A stretch of 64,000 bases of DNA from Massilia aurea (GCF_014200505.1 NZ_JACHBX010000004.1:62001-126000); one strand, 5' to 3'; shown: positions 10,779 through 19,844, counted from the first letter of the stretch. Program-made: numbers and translations. Notes: generated from the sequence alone by a model not told the origin.

Positions 10779-10874
10779 GTTGCTATTTTCTGTAAACTCG
10801 ACCGTGAACGCAAGCGAAATTTTCGGTTCAAACGCACTTTTTTTGGACTTGACCGTCTGGCAATGACAAGCTGC

Positions 10875-10896
10875 AAATAGAAATAATTCCTATTTA
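10875..10896. promoter_or_regulatory. Candidate Fur box 2 (feoA-proximal)
   Basis: The palindrome aaatag-aaataattc-ctattt is AT-rich within a GC-rich genome and lies about 65 bp upstream of the feoA start. It shares 11 of 19 positions with the classical Fur consensus by eye. Confidence 0.5.
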
Positions 10897-10961
10897 GGTT
10901 TATGATACCGGGATCGTTCCAGTCGCTGTCTCATACGCGCCACAATTTTTCGGAAGCCGCC

Positions 10962-11216
10962 ATGACCCACGCCGCATTGCCTACCCTCGACTCGCTCAAG
11001 ACGGGTCAGAGCGCCACCGTTGTCCATCTTGCGTCCGGTGCGCAGGAGGGCGGCATCGACGTCCAGCGCCGCCTGATGGAGCTGGGCTTCGTGCCGGGCG
11101 AGCGCATTCGCGTGCTCAAGCGCGTGATGGGCGGTCCGCTGGCCGTCAAGGTCGGCGAATCCACCTTTGCACTGCGCCGCTTCGAAGCCGCCCTCGTCTC
11201 GATCCAGGCGGACTAG
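10962..11216 (+). CDS. feoA: Ferrous iron transport protein A
   Basis: 84 residues from ATG 10962 with CGGAAG upstream; the frame is open back to 10902 without a better start. SH3-like FeoA fold: VVHLASG..EGGIDVQRRLMELGFVPGERIRVL followed by GGPLAVKVGESTFALRRFEA. FeoA assists the FeoB permease at the cytoplasmic side. FeoB follows after four bases. Confidence 0.95.
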   Translation: MTHAALPTLDSLKTGQSATVVHLASGAQEGGIDVQRRLMELGFVPGERIRVLKRVMGGPLAVKVGESTFALRRFEAALVSIQAD

Positions 11217-11220
11217 TCGC

Positions 11221-13101
11221 ATGGGAGTCATGGAATCGCAAGTCGCGTCACGCACGCCGCTGGTCGCACTGCTGGGCAATCCCAACTGCGGCAAGACCGC
11301 GCTCTTCAACCGCCTGACCGGCGCGCGCCAGAAGGTCGCCAACTACGCCGGCGTCACGATTGAACGCAAGGAGGGCAGCTTCACGTCGCCTGCCGGGCGC
11401 GCGTTTCGCGTGCTCGACCTGCCGGGCGCCTACAGCCTGAATGCGCAGACGCCCGACGAAGGCATCACGCGCGACGTGGTGGCCGGCCTGCGCGCCGGTG
11501 AAGTCCCGCCCGACGCCATCCTGTGCGTCGTCAACGCCACCAACCTGCGCCTGAACCTGCGCCTGGTGCTCGAGCTGCGCCGTCTCGGCCTGCCGATGGT
11601 GCTGGCGCTGAACATGGTCGATGTGGCCAAAAAGCGCGGCATCGAAATCGATACCGCCAAGCTGTCGCAAGAGCTGGGCATGCCGGTCGTCGAGACGGTC
11701 GCGATCCAGTCCGGCGGCGAAAAGGCCTTGCTGGCCCAGCTCGACGCCATGCCGTTCGGCGTGCCGGTGACGCCCAAGCCGCTGTCGGCGATCGACGAAG
11801 TGTCGGTCGAAGACACCCAGCGCGAAGTGCGCCGCATACTGGCCGCTGCTGTCTCGTCGGCGAAGGACACCGGCAACCTGAGCGAAAAGATCGACGGCGT
11901 CGTGCTGCACCCGATCGCCGGTCCGATCATCCTGGCGCTCTTGATGTTCGTGATTTTCCAGGCCGTGTTCAGCTGGGGCGACGCACCGATCGAACTGATC
12001 GAAGCGGGCATGGGCGCCTTTGGCCAGATGGTCGGCTCATGGATCGGCGAGGGCATGCTGCACAGCCTCATCGTCGACGGCATCATCGCCGGCGTGGGCA
12101 GCGTGCTCGTGTTCCTGCCGCAGATTCTGATCCTGTTCTTCTTCATCCTGTTGTTAGAGGACGTCGGCTACCTGCCGCGCGCGGCGTTCCTGCTCGACCG
12201 CATCATGGGCAGCGTGGGCCTGTCGGGCCGTTCGTTCCTGCCGCTGTTGTCGTCGTTTGCCTGCGCCATCCCGGGCGTGATGGCTGCGCGCACGATCCAG
12301 AATCCGCGCGACCGCCTGGTGACGATCATGATCGCGCCCTTGATGACGTGTTCGGCGCGCCTGCCGGTGTATGCGCTCCTGATCGCCGCGTTCATTCCCG
12401 ACCGCGTCGTGGGCGGCTTCATGAACCTGCAGGGCATCGTGCTGTTCGTGCTGTACCTGGCCGGCATTCTGTCGGCGATGGCGGTGGCCTGGTTCATGAA
12501 GCGCCGCAACGGCTACAAGCAGCACGCGCTGATGCTCGAACTGCCGGCCTATCACTGGCCGCATCCGCGAGGCCTGGCTTCGGGCCTGCTCGAACGCGCC
12601 AAGATCTTCCTGATGCGCGTCGGTACCCTGATCCTGGCCATGATGATCCTGCTCTGGCTGTTCTCCAGCTTCCCCGGCGCACCGGAAGGCGCGACCCATC
12701 CGCCGATCTATTACAGCGTGGCGGGCATGATCGGCCGCGCACTCGAAGTCGTGCTGGCCCCGATCGGCTTCAACTGGCAGATCGCCATCGCGCTGGTGCC
12801 GGGCATGGCCGCGCGCGAAGTGGCGGTCGGCGCGCTGGGCACCGTGTACGCGCTGTCGGGCGGCGATGAAGTCGGCAACACGCTGGCGCCGCTGATCGCC
12901 CAGTCGTGGTCGCTGGCCACCGGCCTGTCGCTGCTGGCCTGGTATGTCTATGCGCCGCACTGCCTGCCGACGCTCGCCACCGTGGCGCGCGAAACGGGCA
13001 GCCGCAAATATGCCTGGATCATGGCCGGCTACATGTTCGCGCTGGCCTACGTGGCGGCGTTCATCGTCTACCGCGTCACGCTGGCCTTCACCGGAGCCTA
13101 A
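11221..13101 (+). CDS. feoB: Ferrous iron transporter B
   Basis: 626 residues from ATG 11221 (MGVMESQ), just after feoA. N-terminal G domain with G1 GNPNCGKT, the Thr-containing G2 region GVTIERKEG, G3 DLPG and G4 NMVD. The membrane part has two Gate-type repeats, LPRAAFLLDRIMGSVGLSGRSFLPLLSSFACAIPG being split over 12170-12280 and the second with REVAVGALGT. It moves Fe2+ across the inner membrane. It is shorter than the E. coli protein (about 770 residues). No FeoC is found; a small Cys-rich protein follows instead. Confidence 0.96.
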   Translation: MGVMESQVASRTPLVALLGNPNCGKTALFNRLTGARQKVANYAGVTIERKEGSFTSPAGRAFRVLDLPGAYSLNAQTPDEGITRDVVAGLRAGEVPPDAILCVVNATNLRLNLRLVLELRRLGLPMVLALNMVDVAKKRGIEIDTAKLSQELGMPVVETVAIQSGGEKALLAQLDAMPFGVPVTPKPLSAIDEVSVEDTQREVRRILAAAVSSAKDTGNLSEKIDGVVLHPIAGPIILALLMFVIFQAVFSWGDAPIELIEAGMGAFGQMVGSWIGEGMLHSLIVDGIIAGVGSVLVFLPQILILFFFILLLEDVGYLPRAAFLLDRIMGSVGLSGRSFLPLLSSFACAIPGVMAARTIQNPRDRLVTIMIAPLMTCSARLPVYALLIAAFIPDRVVGGFMNLQGIVLFVLYLAGILSAMAVAWFMKRRNGYKQHALMLELPAYHWPHPRGLASGLLERAKIFLMRVGTLILAMMILLWLFSSFPGAPEGATHPPIYYSVAGMIGRALEVVLAPIGFNWQIAIALVPGMAAREVAVGALGTVYALSGGDEVGNTLAPLIAQSWSLATGLSLLAWYVYAPHCLPTLATVARETGSRKYAWIMAGYMFALAYVAAFIVYRVTLAFTGA

Positions 13102-13103
13102 CC

Positions 13104-13364
13104 ATGCAAGAACTGACTGTCATCGTCATCGTTACCGTCGCCGCGCTGTACCTGGGCGCGAAGTACCTGCCGGCCCCGCTGCGCGCACGCGCGGTACTGC
13201 TGCTGACAAAGGGCGGCCGCCAGTCGGCGCTGGCGCGCTGGCTGGATACCAGCAGCGGTGGCGCCTGCGGTGGCGGCAGCTGCGGCAGCTGCGCCCCGAA
13301 AGCCGCGACGCCGGCGCCGCAGGGCGCGGGCAAGCACCGCGTCATCAAGCTGCACCAGCGCTAG
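13104..13364 (+). CDS. Small FeoB-associated Cys-rich membrane protein (DUF6587-like)
   Basis: 86 residues, beginning two bases after the feoB stop. One N-terminal transmembrane helix (residues 3-25), then a basic stretch and a Gly/Cys cluster GGACGGGSCGSC holding three cysteines, then a basic tail. Small membrane proteins with a CxxxxC/CxxC cluster are common right after feoB (the FeoB-associated Cys-rich family; in Burkholderiales the DUF6587 label fits as far as I recall). A role in handling Fe2+ at the permease is plausible but unproven. Confidence 0.7.
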   Translation: MQELTVIVIVTVAALYLGAKYLPAPLRARAVLLLTKGGRQSALARWLDTSSGGACGGGSCGSCAPKAATPAPQGAGKHRVIKLHQR

Positions 13365-13440
13365 CCCTAGCCCTAGCGGGCTGCAGGTGCGTGGCCAACG
13401 GTGCTAAGCTGGCCGCCATCTCCACTTTCCTGTCCACGCC

Positions 13441-14121
13441 ATGATCGTCGTCCACCACCTGAACAATTCGCGCTCGCAGCGCATCCTCTGGCTGCTCGAA
13501 GAACTCGGACTCGAGTACGAGATCAAGCGCTATGAGCGCGATCCCAAGACGATGCTGGCCCCACCTGAACTGAAGGCCGTGCACCCGCTGGGCAAATCGC
13601 CCGTGATCACCGATGGCGATCTCGTGGTGGCCGAATCGGGCGCCATCGTCGAGTACCTGACCGCGCGCGCCTCGGACACGGATGCGCCACGCCTGGTGCC
13701 CGCCGCCCGCACGCCGGCGCGTCTGCGCTACACGCACTTTTTGCACTTCGCCGAAGGCTCGATGATGTCGCCGCTGCTGCTCAAGCTCGTGTTCGACAAG
13801 ATCGAAAGCACGCCGATGCCGTTCTTTGCCAAGCCGATCGCGCGCGGCATCGCGCAGAAGGTCAAGGGCACCTTCGTGCTGCCGCAGATCGCGCTGCAAC
13901 TGTCTTATCTTGAAGCCGAACTGGGCAAGCACCCGTGGTTTGCCGGCGAAGAATTCAGCGCCGCCGACATCCAGCTGAGCTTCCCGCTCGAAGCCGCTGC
14001 CTCGCGCGGCGGGCTCGACGCCAAGTACCCGAACCTGACCGATTTCCTGGCCCGCATCCATGCGCGGCCGGCGTACCGCCGCGCGCTCGAGCGCGGTGGC
14101 GAGTACGCGTACGCGAAGTAA
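13441..14121 (+). CDS. Glutathione S-transferase
   Basis: 226 residues. N-terminal thioredoxin fold with HHLNNSRSQRILWLLEELG (catalytic Ser region), HPLGKSPVI (cis-Pro) and VAESGAIVEYL; C-terminal helical domain with WFAGEEFSAADIQLSFPLE. This form resembles the GST3/Gtt1-like bacterial group. It stands alone between the feo cluster and the exonuclease gene. The substrate is unknown. Confidence 0.92.
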   Translation: MIVVHHLNNSRSQRILWLLEELGLEYEIKRYERDPKTMLAPPELKAVHPLGKSPVITDGDLVVAESGAIVEYLTARASDTDAPRLVPAARTPARLRYTHFLHFAEGSMMSPLLLKLVFDKIESTPMPFFAKPIARGIAQKVKGTFVLPQIALQLSYLEAELGKHPWFAGEEFSAADIQLSFPLEAAASRGGLDAKYPNLTDFLARIHARPAYRRALERGGEYAYAK

Positions 14122-14210
14122 GGCCCAGTCCCCACCACGGTCGCCACCTTCCCGCGACCGTGCAACCGGTTTATGATGGGCGCCTTCACGTCTCTTCATG
14201 ACCACATCAC

Positions 14211-14993
14211 ATGTCTAACCCGGGAAAGCTGCTCGCGATCGACGGCCTGAACATCGTGCGCCGCGTCTACGAAGCCAGCCCCGAGCCCGATTCCGACCTG
14301 AAGGCCAGCATCGCGCTGCGCCATGCGTTCTCGTCGTTTCGCAACGTGCTCGAGGCGCATTCGCCAACGCACGTGCTGGCCGCGTTCGACCATGGTGGCC
14401 CGACCTGGCGCCATGCGCTGTATCCGCGCTACCGCGAGGGCAGGGCGGCGATGCCATCCGAACTGCGCGCGGCGCTGCCCGAATTTCACGACCGCCTGCG
14501 CGCGGCTGGCCTGCATGTGCTGATGGTGCCCGAGGTCGAAGCCGACGACGTGATCGCTACCGGCGTGATGCGCTGGCTGTCCGAAGGCCGCGGCACGGCG
14601 GTCGTGGCCACCACCGACAAGGATCTGCATCCACTGATCGCGCACGGCGCGCTGGTGTGGGATCATTTCAAGAACGAGTGGCATGACGACGCCTGGGTCC
14701 GTGCACGCTTTGGCGTGGCGCCCGAGCAGTTGCACGACCTGCTGGCGCTGATGGGCGACCCGACCGATGGCGTGCCGGGTGTGTCGAAGGTCGGCATGAA
14801 AACGGCGGCGCGCCTGCTGGGTGCGTATGGCAATCTCGAGGCCGTGATGGCCGGCGCCGGCATCCTCAAGACGCCACTCGGCGAGAGATTGCGCGCCGAG
14901 CGTGAGATACTGGAGATGTCACGCTGTCTGGTGTCGCTGAAACTGGACGTGCGCCTGGGCGTGACATGGAAGACACTGGCGTACGAAGGCTGA
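14211..14993 (+). CDS. 5'-3' exonuclease / flap endonuclease (Xni/ExoIX-like)
   Basis: 260 residues with the PIN-like nuclease core of PolA N-terminal domains: LLAIDGLNIVRRVYE, AAFDHGGPTWRHALYPRYREGR, EVEADDVIATG, ATTDKDLHPLI and the helix-hairpin-helix region GDPTDGVPGVSKVGMKTAARLL. The acidic residues that bind Mg2+ are present. It lacks a polymerase domain, so it is a stand-alone flap nuclease of the Xni/ExoIX type rather than PolA. Likely acts on RNA primers or flaps. Next to it is an unrelated receiver protein. Confidence 0.9.
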   Translation: MSNPGKLLAIDGLNIVRRVYEASPEPDSDLKASIALRHAFSSFRNVLEAHSPTHVLAAFDHGGPTWRHALYPRYREGRAAMPSELRAALPEFHDRLRAAGLHVLMVPEVEADDVIATGVMRWLSEGRGTAVVATTDKDLHPLIAHGALVWDHFKNEWHDDAWVRARFGVAPEQLHDLLALMGDPTDGVPGVSKVGMKTAARLLGAYGNLEAVMAGAGILKTPLGERLRAEREILEMSRCLVSLKLDVRLGVTWKTLAYEG

Positions 14994-15026
14994 TTTTTTC
15001 AGCGCACTGACAAGGAATGTGAAGCT

Positions 15027-15425
15027 ATGCTCAAAGCGGTCATCGTGGATGCAAACGCCGTCTCGCGCTCGACGCTCGGCACCGTGCTGGCCGACGGCAG
15101 CTACGACGTGGTCGGCGCCACGCACACCAGCGCGCTGGGGTTGGCGCTGGCAGTCAAGCACCACCCGCACGTGATCTGCATCGCGCGCGAACAGGTCGAG
15201 GACGGCAGCGACGTGGTCGAGCAGCTGCGCGCGACGCTGCCCAAGACGCTCGTGTTTCTGGTGTCAGGCACGCTCGACGCCGCTGCGGTCCAGAGCGCAC
15301 TGGCGCGTGGCGTGCACGGCTTCATCGTCAAGCCGTTCAAGGCCGACACCGTGCTCAAGACGATCCGCAATACCGTCATTGCCTTCGTCAAGCAGCAGCA
15401 GCAGACGCCGGGCAAGCCGGGCTGA
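15027..15425 (+). CDS. Stand-alone pseudo-receiver (CheY-like, no phospho-Asp)
   Basis: 132 residues with the REC fold: D8 in AVIVDANAV, a Ser in LVFLVSGTL and the conserved Lys 102 in GFIVKPFKA. The strand that normally ends in the phosphorylated Asp reads PHVICIAREQ, giving Ala 53 at that place; the second acidic residue beside D8 is also missing (DA rather than DD). It therefore should not be phosphorylated in the usual way. The C-terminus is a Gln-rich tail (KQQQQTPGKPG). It lies next to a GAF-type regulator pair; a role as a phosphorylation-independent adaptor is inference. Confidence 0.85.
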   Translation: MLKAVIVDANAVSRSTLGTVLADGSYDVVGATHTSALGLALAVKHHPHVICIAREQVEDGSDVVEQLRATLPKTLVFLVSGTLDAAAVQSALARGVHGFIVKPFKADTVLKTIRNTVIAFVKQQQQTPGKPG

Positions 15426-15431
15426 TACAGG

Positions 15432-16178
15432 CTATGCGCGGCGCTGCACTTCGTCCGATGCAAGCACGGCCAGTTCACGCAGTGCGCGCATCTCGCGCTC
15501 GCGCAGGCGGCGCGGCTCGGTATCGAGCACGCACAGCGAACCCAGCGCGAGCCCGTCGGCGGTGCGTACCGGGTAGCCGGCATAAAAACGGATGAACGGC
15601 GCGCCGGTGACCATCGGGTTGTCGGCAAAGCGCGGATCGGCACTGGCATCCTCGACCACGAACGGCTCGTCCTGCATCAGCGCGTGACTGCAGAAGGCCG
15701 ATGAACGCGTGGTCTCGCGGTTTTCCACCCCGACGCGCGACTTGCACCACTGGCGCTCTGCCGACAGCAAGGTGATCAGCGCCATCGGGCAGGCCGTGGC
15801 ATGGCCGGCGAGCCACGTCAGGCGATCGAAGGCGGCGTCATCTTCCGAATCCATCAGGCCGCTTTGCGCGAGTGCCGTCAGGCGCTGTGCCTCATTGGCC
15901 GGGACCGGGTAGTCCGGCGCCGCCGCCGGCAAGAACTCGGTCGCCAGTTCCGCAGTACCCGACGGCCTGGCTGCCTTGACCTCATCCTTTGACGCCACGC
16001 GCTCGCGCACCAGGCGCATCACGGCGCTGTAGCGCACACGGCGATGGCCGCCCGGCGTCTTCCAGGCCGGCAAATCACCGCTCTCCATCCATACCTGGGC
16101 CGTACTGACAGCAACACCAAGCAACTGCGCTGCTTCGCGGGTAGTCAGTATCGGATCGTTAAATTCATGTGTTTTCAT
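15432..16178 (-). CDS. HTH (excisionase/MerR-like) - GAF domain regulator
   Basis: 248 residues from the ATG complementary to 16176-16178 (MKTHEFNDPILTTREAAQLLG); the frame continues to 16241 without a better start. Residues about 10-65 form an excisionase-type winged helix (TREAAQLLGVAVSTAQVWMESGD... split; then WKTPGGHRRVRYSAV). The rest is a GAF domain (EAQRLTALAQSGLMDSEDDAAFDRL, QWCKSRVGV, FIRFYAGYPV, LGSLCVLD). This looks like a one-component sensor that binds DNA directly. Its GAF domain is the same subfamily as that of the divergent protein at 16346. Confidence 0.82.
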   Translation of the reverse strand: MKTHEFNDPILTTREAAQLLGVAVSTAQVWMESGDLPAWKTPGGHRRVRYSAVMRLVRERVASKDEVKAARPSGTAELATEFLPAAAPDYPVPANEAQRLTALAQSGLMDSEDDAAFDRLTWLAGHATACPMALITLLSAERQWCKSRVGVENRETTRSSAFCSHALMQDEPFVVEDASADPRFADNPMVTGAPFIRFYAGYPVRTADGLALGSLCVLDTEPRRLREREMRALRELAVLASDEVQRRA

Positions 16179-16227
16179 GACATCGTTCGTGTGATTCGCT
16201 GCTTTTATTTTACACGAAGCAACTAAA

Positions 16228-16319
16228 AATGACGAATACAACGATTCGCTTGAAAATAATGATTGACCTTAAGTTTGTTATTAGCAACAATAGATTCTGT
16301 CCGTCATATTCGTCATATT
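16228..16319. promoter_or_regulatory. AT-rich divergent control region with repeats
   Basis: Between the two GAF genes the base composition drops sharply. The decamer atgacgaata (16229-16238) reappears inverted as tattcgtcat (16307-16316), and cgtcatatt is directly repeated at 16302-16310 and 16311-16319. These are candidate operator elements for the HTH-GAF protein; binding is inference. Confidence 0.45.
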
Positions 16320-16345
16320 TACGCGCAACGGCGCGTCGTCTCTTC

Positions 16346-18124
16346 ATGAATCCTCCGCTCTTTCAACCGCACTGTGCGTCGCCTCAGTACGAGACTGCCC
16401 GTCTCGATGCCCTGCGTCGTCTGGAGCTGCTCGACAGCCCGCCCAGCGAAGCGTTCGATCGCATCACGCGCATGGCTGCGCAGTTGTTTGGATTGCCGAT
16501 CGCGGCGGTCTCGCTGACCGACGCCAACCGTCAATGGTTCAAGTCGAAGGTCGGCATCACCCACGACACGATTCCGCGGATGAAAGCGCCGTGCGCCCTG
16601 GTGGCCGACGAGCGCGCGGTACTGGTCGTGCCCGATCTGCTGGAAGACCCGTATTTTCGCGACAGCCCGCTGGCGGACGGCGGGATCCGCTTCTATGCCG
16701 GCGCGCCGCTCACGACCAGCGAAGGCTTTTGCCTGGGCGCGATGTGCGTGCTCGGTACCGAGCCGCGCCAGGTCAGCCTGGCCGAGCGCCAGGCGCTGAC
16801 GGACCTGGCGACCATGGTGATGGCGCAGATCGAACTGCAGCATGCGTTCGGGCGCGTCGATCCGGTCAGTGGCCTGCCGAACCGCAACCAGTTCATCATC
16901 GACTTCAACGATCTCGAACTGTATGAGCCGAATGGCGAGGTGCGCATCGCCGCCCTGATCAGCCTGGCCAGCCCGCAGGAACTGAGCGATGCCCAGCGCG
17001 TCATGGGGTCGAGCTATCTCGACGACATGGTGCGTGAAACGGTGCCGCAGCTGCGCCTGGGCGGCGCCGGCAAGATCTATCATGTGGGCAGCACGCAGTT
17101 CGCGTTCTTCGCGCCACGCGGCCTGTCGATCGAGCCGTTCTGCGAGCAGATGCAGTCGTGGCTCGACGCGCGCGCCAGTTATGGCCAGGCGCGCCTGATC
17201 ACGACGACGACGGTGGGCATTGCGCCGTTCACGGTCGGCCAGACCGAAGGCCTCGACCTGCTGCGCAATATGCACAGCGCCGCGCACGATGCGCTGGCGG
17301 CCGAGCGCTGCGTGCGCGTGTTCTCGTCCCATCACGACGCGATCCTGCAGCGCCGCTTCTGGCTGGTGACCGAATTCGGCACCGCGCTCGCGAGCGAGGA
17401 CGAACTGCATCTGATGTTCCAGCCCAAGGTCAGCCTGCTCGACGGCGCCTGCGTCGGCGTCGAAGCGCTGCTGCGCTGGAACCATCCGACGGCCGGCGCG
17501 ATTTCGCCCGGCGAATTCATGCCGGTGATCGAGACGACGTCACTGGCGCGCGCCACCACCGAGTGGGTGCTGCGCGCGGCGCTGCGCCAGATGGTCGCCT
17601 GGCGCCGGGATGGTCTGGCATTGCAGGTGGCGGTGAATGTCTCTGCCGTGAACCTGGAAGAGCCGGATTTCTGCGACCGCGTGCTGATGGAGTTGCAGCA
17701 CCACGGCCTGGCGCCATCGTGCCTGGTGATCGAGCTGACCGAGAGCGCGCTGATGCGCAATCCGAAGGTCGCGCAAGCCACGCTCGAGCGCCTCGGGCGC
17801 GCCGGCGTGCAACTGGCGATCGACGACTTCGGCACCGGCTACAGCAGCCTGTCGTACCTGCAAAGCCTGCCGGCCAACGTGGTCAAGATCGACCAGAGCT
17901 TCATGCGCAACCTGGTCCAGGACGAACGCTGCCGCGCGCTGGTGGGCACGATGATCAAGCTGTCGCACGACCTCGGTCACAAGGTCGTGGCCGAAGGCGT
18001 CGAAACGGTGGAAGTGGAAGATTTTCTTCGCCTGGCCGGCTGTGACGAGGTCCAGGGTTACCTGCACGCGCGGCCGCTGGCGCCCGCCGTGCTGGTGGAG
18101 TGGCTGGCGGCGCGCCAGCCTTGA
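16346..18124 (+). CDS. GAF - degenerate GGDEF - EAL protein (probable c-di-GMP phosphodiesterase)
   Basis: 592 residues from ATG 16346 (MNPPLFQPHCASPQYETARL); the longer frame from 16229 overlaps the divergent promoter region. Order: GAF (about 15-170), GGDEF-like (about 170-320), EAL (about 340-590). The GGDEF signature is lost (HVGSTQF), so it should not make c-di-GMP. The EAL part keeps GVEALLRW, ELTESALM, IDDFGTGYSSLSYL, KIDQSF, VVAEGVET and GYLHARP, all expected in an active phosphodiesterase. Probably lowers c-di-GMP in response to a GAF-sensed signal. No strong ribosome site is seen. Confidence 0.9.
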   Translation: MNPPLFQPHCASPQYETARLDALRRLELLDSPPSEAFDRITRMAAQLFGLPIAAVSLTDANRQWFKSKVGITHDTIPRMKAPCALVADERAVLVVPDLLEDPYFRDSPLADGGIRFYAGAPLTTSEGFCLGAMCVLGTEPRQVSLAERQALTDLATMVMAQIELQHAFGRVDPVSGLPNRNQFIIDFNDLELYEPNGEVRIAALISLASPQELSDAQRVMGSSYLDDMVRETVPQLRLGGAGKIYHVGSTQFAFFAPRGLSIEPFCEQMQSWLDARASYGQARLITTTTVGIAPFTVGQTEGLDLLRNMHSAAHDALAAERCVRVFSSHHDAILQRRFWLVTEFGTALASEDELHLMFQPKVSLLDGACVGVEALLRWNHPTAGAISPGEFMPVIETTSLARATTEWVLRAALRQMVAWRRDGLALQVAVNVSAVNLEEPDFCDRVLMELQHHGLAPSCLVIELTESALMRNPKVAQATLERLGRAGVQLAIDDFGTGYSSLSYLQSLPANVVKIDQSFMRNLVQDERCRALVGTMIKLSHDLGHKVVAEGVETVEVEDFLRLAGCDEVQGYLHARPLAPAVLVEWLAARQP

Positions 18125-18131
18125 CGTGTCG

Positions 18132-19244
18132 TCAGGCGGCGCTTGAGCGCACGTCGATGATGCCACCGCCCAGGCACACGTCGCCGTCGTACAGCACGGC
18201 CGACTGGCCCGGCGTGACGGCCCATTGGGCTTCATCGAAGTCGAGCGCGAAGCGCGCGTCGCCATCGGCCAGCACGCGGCAGGCCATGTCAGCCTGGCGG
18301 TAGCGGGTCTTGGCCGACAGCGCGCCGGCTGCCGGTGCGTGGCCGGCGATCCAGCTGGCCTGGCCGGCTTCCAGGCGGTTCGACAGCAGCCATGGATGGT
18401 CGTGGCCCTGCACGATGTAGAGCGTGTTGGCCTCGATGTCCTTGCGCGCCACGAACCACGGCTCGCTGATGCCGTCAGCGGTCTTGCGTGACTTCAGGCC
18501 CCCGATACCGATCCCCTTGCGCTGGCCCAGCGTGTAGAACGACAGGCCGACGTGCTCGCCCACCTGCGTGCCGTCGTCGAGCCGGATCGGGCCCGGCTTG
18601 TAGGCCAGGTAGCGGTTCAAGAAGTCGCGGAACGGCCTCTCGCCGATGAAGCAGATGCCGGTCGAATCCTTCTTGGCCGCGTTGGGCAGCTGGAGTTTTT
18701 CGGCGATCTTGCGCACCTCGGTTTTCGGGATTTCGCCCAGCGGGAACAGCGACTTGGACAACTGCGCCTGGCTCAGGCGATGCAGAAAATAACTCTGGTC
18801 CTTGGTGGCGTCGAAGGCCTTGAGCAGCTCGAAGCTGCCGCTGGCCGTGTTTTCGCGCACGCGCGCATAGTGGCCGGTGGCGATCAGGTCGGCGCCCAGC
18901 TTCATCGCATGGTCGAGGAATGCCTTGAACTTGATTTCGGCGTTGCACAGCACGTCCGGGTTCGGGGTGCGGCCGGCCTGGTATTCGCGCAGGAACTCGG
19001 CGAACACGCGGTTCTTGTATTCAGCGGCGAAGTTGACCGCCTCGATGTCCACGCCGACCACGTCGGCCACGCTGGCCGCGTCGATCCAGTCCTGGCGCGT
19101 CGAGCAGTATTCGGAATCGTCGTCGTCTTCCCAGTTTTTCATGAACAGGCCGACCACGTCGTAGCCTTGTTCCTTGAGCATCCAGGCCGCGACCGAGGAG
19201 TCGACTCCGCCCGACATCCCGATCACGACTTTTTTCTTGCGCAT
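18132..19244 (-). CDS. mnmA: tRNA-specific 2-thiouridylase
   Basis: 370 residues. PP-loop ATPase motif [10 protein letters not shown] at residues 9-18; catalytic cysteines in NPDVLCN and DSTGICFIG; the TLGQRKG and PWFVARKD regions of the C-terminal domain are present. The enzyme adds sulfur to U34 of tRNA for Lys, Glu and Gln. It follows the NUDIX gene by about 20 bp on the same strand, a frequent pairing in Burkholderiales. Confidence 0.97.
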   Translation of the reverse strand: MRKKKVVIGMSGGVDSSVAAWMLKEQGYDVVGLFMKNWEDDDDSEYCSTRQDWIDAASVADVVGVDIEAVNFAAEYKNRVFAEFLREYQAGRTPNPDVLCNAEIKFKAFLDHAMKLGADLIATGHYARVRENTASGSFELLKAFDATKDQSYFLHRLSQAQLSKSLFPLGEIPKTEVRKIAEKLQLPNAAKKDSTGICFIGERPFRDFLNRYLAYKPGPIRLDDGTQVGEHVGLSFYTLGQRKGIGIGGLKSRKTADGISEPWFVARKDIEANTLYIVQGHDHPWLLSNRLEAGQASWIAGHAPAAGALSAKTRYRQADMACRVLADGDARFALDFDEAQWAVTPGQSAVLYDGDVCLGGGIIDVRSSAA

Positions 19245-19265
19245 GTTACGTCCGTAATGAATTCT

Positions 19266-19748
19266 TCAGATCCCGCCTTCGAACACCGAAGGGTGGGTGT
19301 GCAGCAGGGAGAGCGGTGTGCTCTGGCCGGCCAGGTAGTCGTCCACGCAGCGCAGCACGATCGGGCTGCGGTGGCGGTCGACGGTGGCGGCGATTTCATC
19401 GCGCGTCATCCACATGGTGCGCAGGATGCCCTCGTCGAGCGGCTGGTCGAACTGGCGCCCGACGCTGCCGGCAAAGGTAAAGCGCAGGTAGGTGACGTCG
19501 GCATTGCGCGACTTCGAGTGGTAGCGCGACATGTACATGCCCACCAGCGAGCGCGGGATGAACTCGTGCGCCGTTTCTTCGAGCGCTTCGCGCACCACCG
19601 CCTGTTCCAGCGATTCGTGCGGGTCGAGATGGCCGGCGGGCTGGTTCAGCTTGATACCTTCGCTCGTCTCTTCTTCGATCAGCAGGAACCGGCCGTCGTG
19701 CTCGATGATCGCTGCCACGGTAACCGATGGTTTGAAGATATCGCTCAT
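19266..19748 (-). CDS. NUDIX hydrolase (NudJ-like)
   Basis: 160 residues. The Nudix box is GHLDPHESLEQAVVREALEETA in the 23-residue pattern GX5EX7REUXEEXGU (Glu triad intact). Opening VTVAAIIEHDGRFLLIEEET and the later LRFTFAGSV resemble NudJ (phosphatase of HMP-PP and nucleoside di/triphosphates). It probably forms a short operon with mnmA. Confidence 0.9.
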   Translation of the reverse strand: MSDIFKPSVTVAAIIEHDGRFLLIEEETSEGIKLNQPAGHLDPHESLEQAVVREALEETAHEFIPRSLVGMYMSRYHSKSRNADVTYLRFTFAGSVGRQFDQPLDEGILRTMWMTRDEIAATVDRHRSPIVLRCVDDYLAGQSTPLSLLHTHPSVFEGGI

Positions 19749-19844
19749 GCCTGTCCTTGAAAATGAGCCGGTATTCTACCTTGACAAGGCCCGTGTTTGC
19801 TCAGCCGGTCGCTTCCTGCAACGTTGGCATGTGGTTAATCGGGC

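Noticed and set aside
13364..13378. ccctag repeats after the Cys-rich feo gene
   Set aside because: Too short and imperfect to be called a terminator or repeat element.
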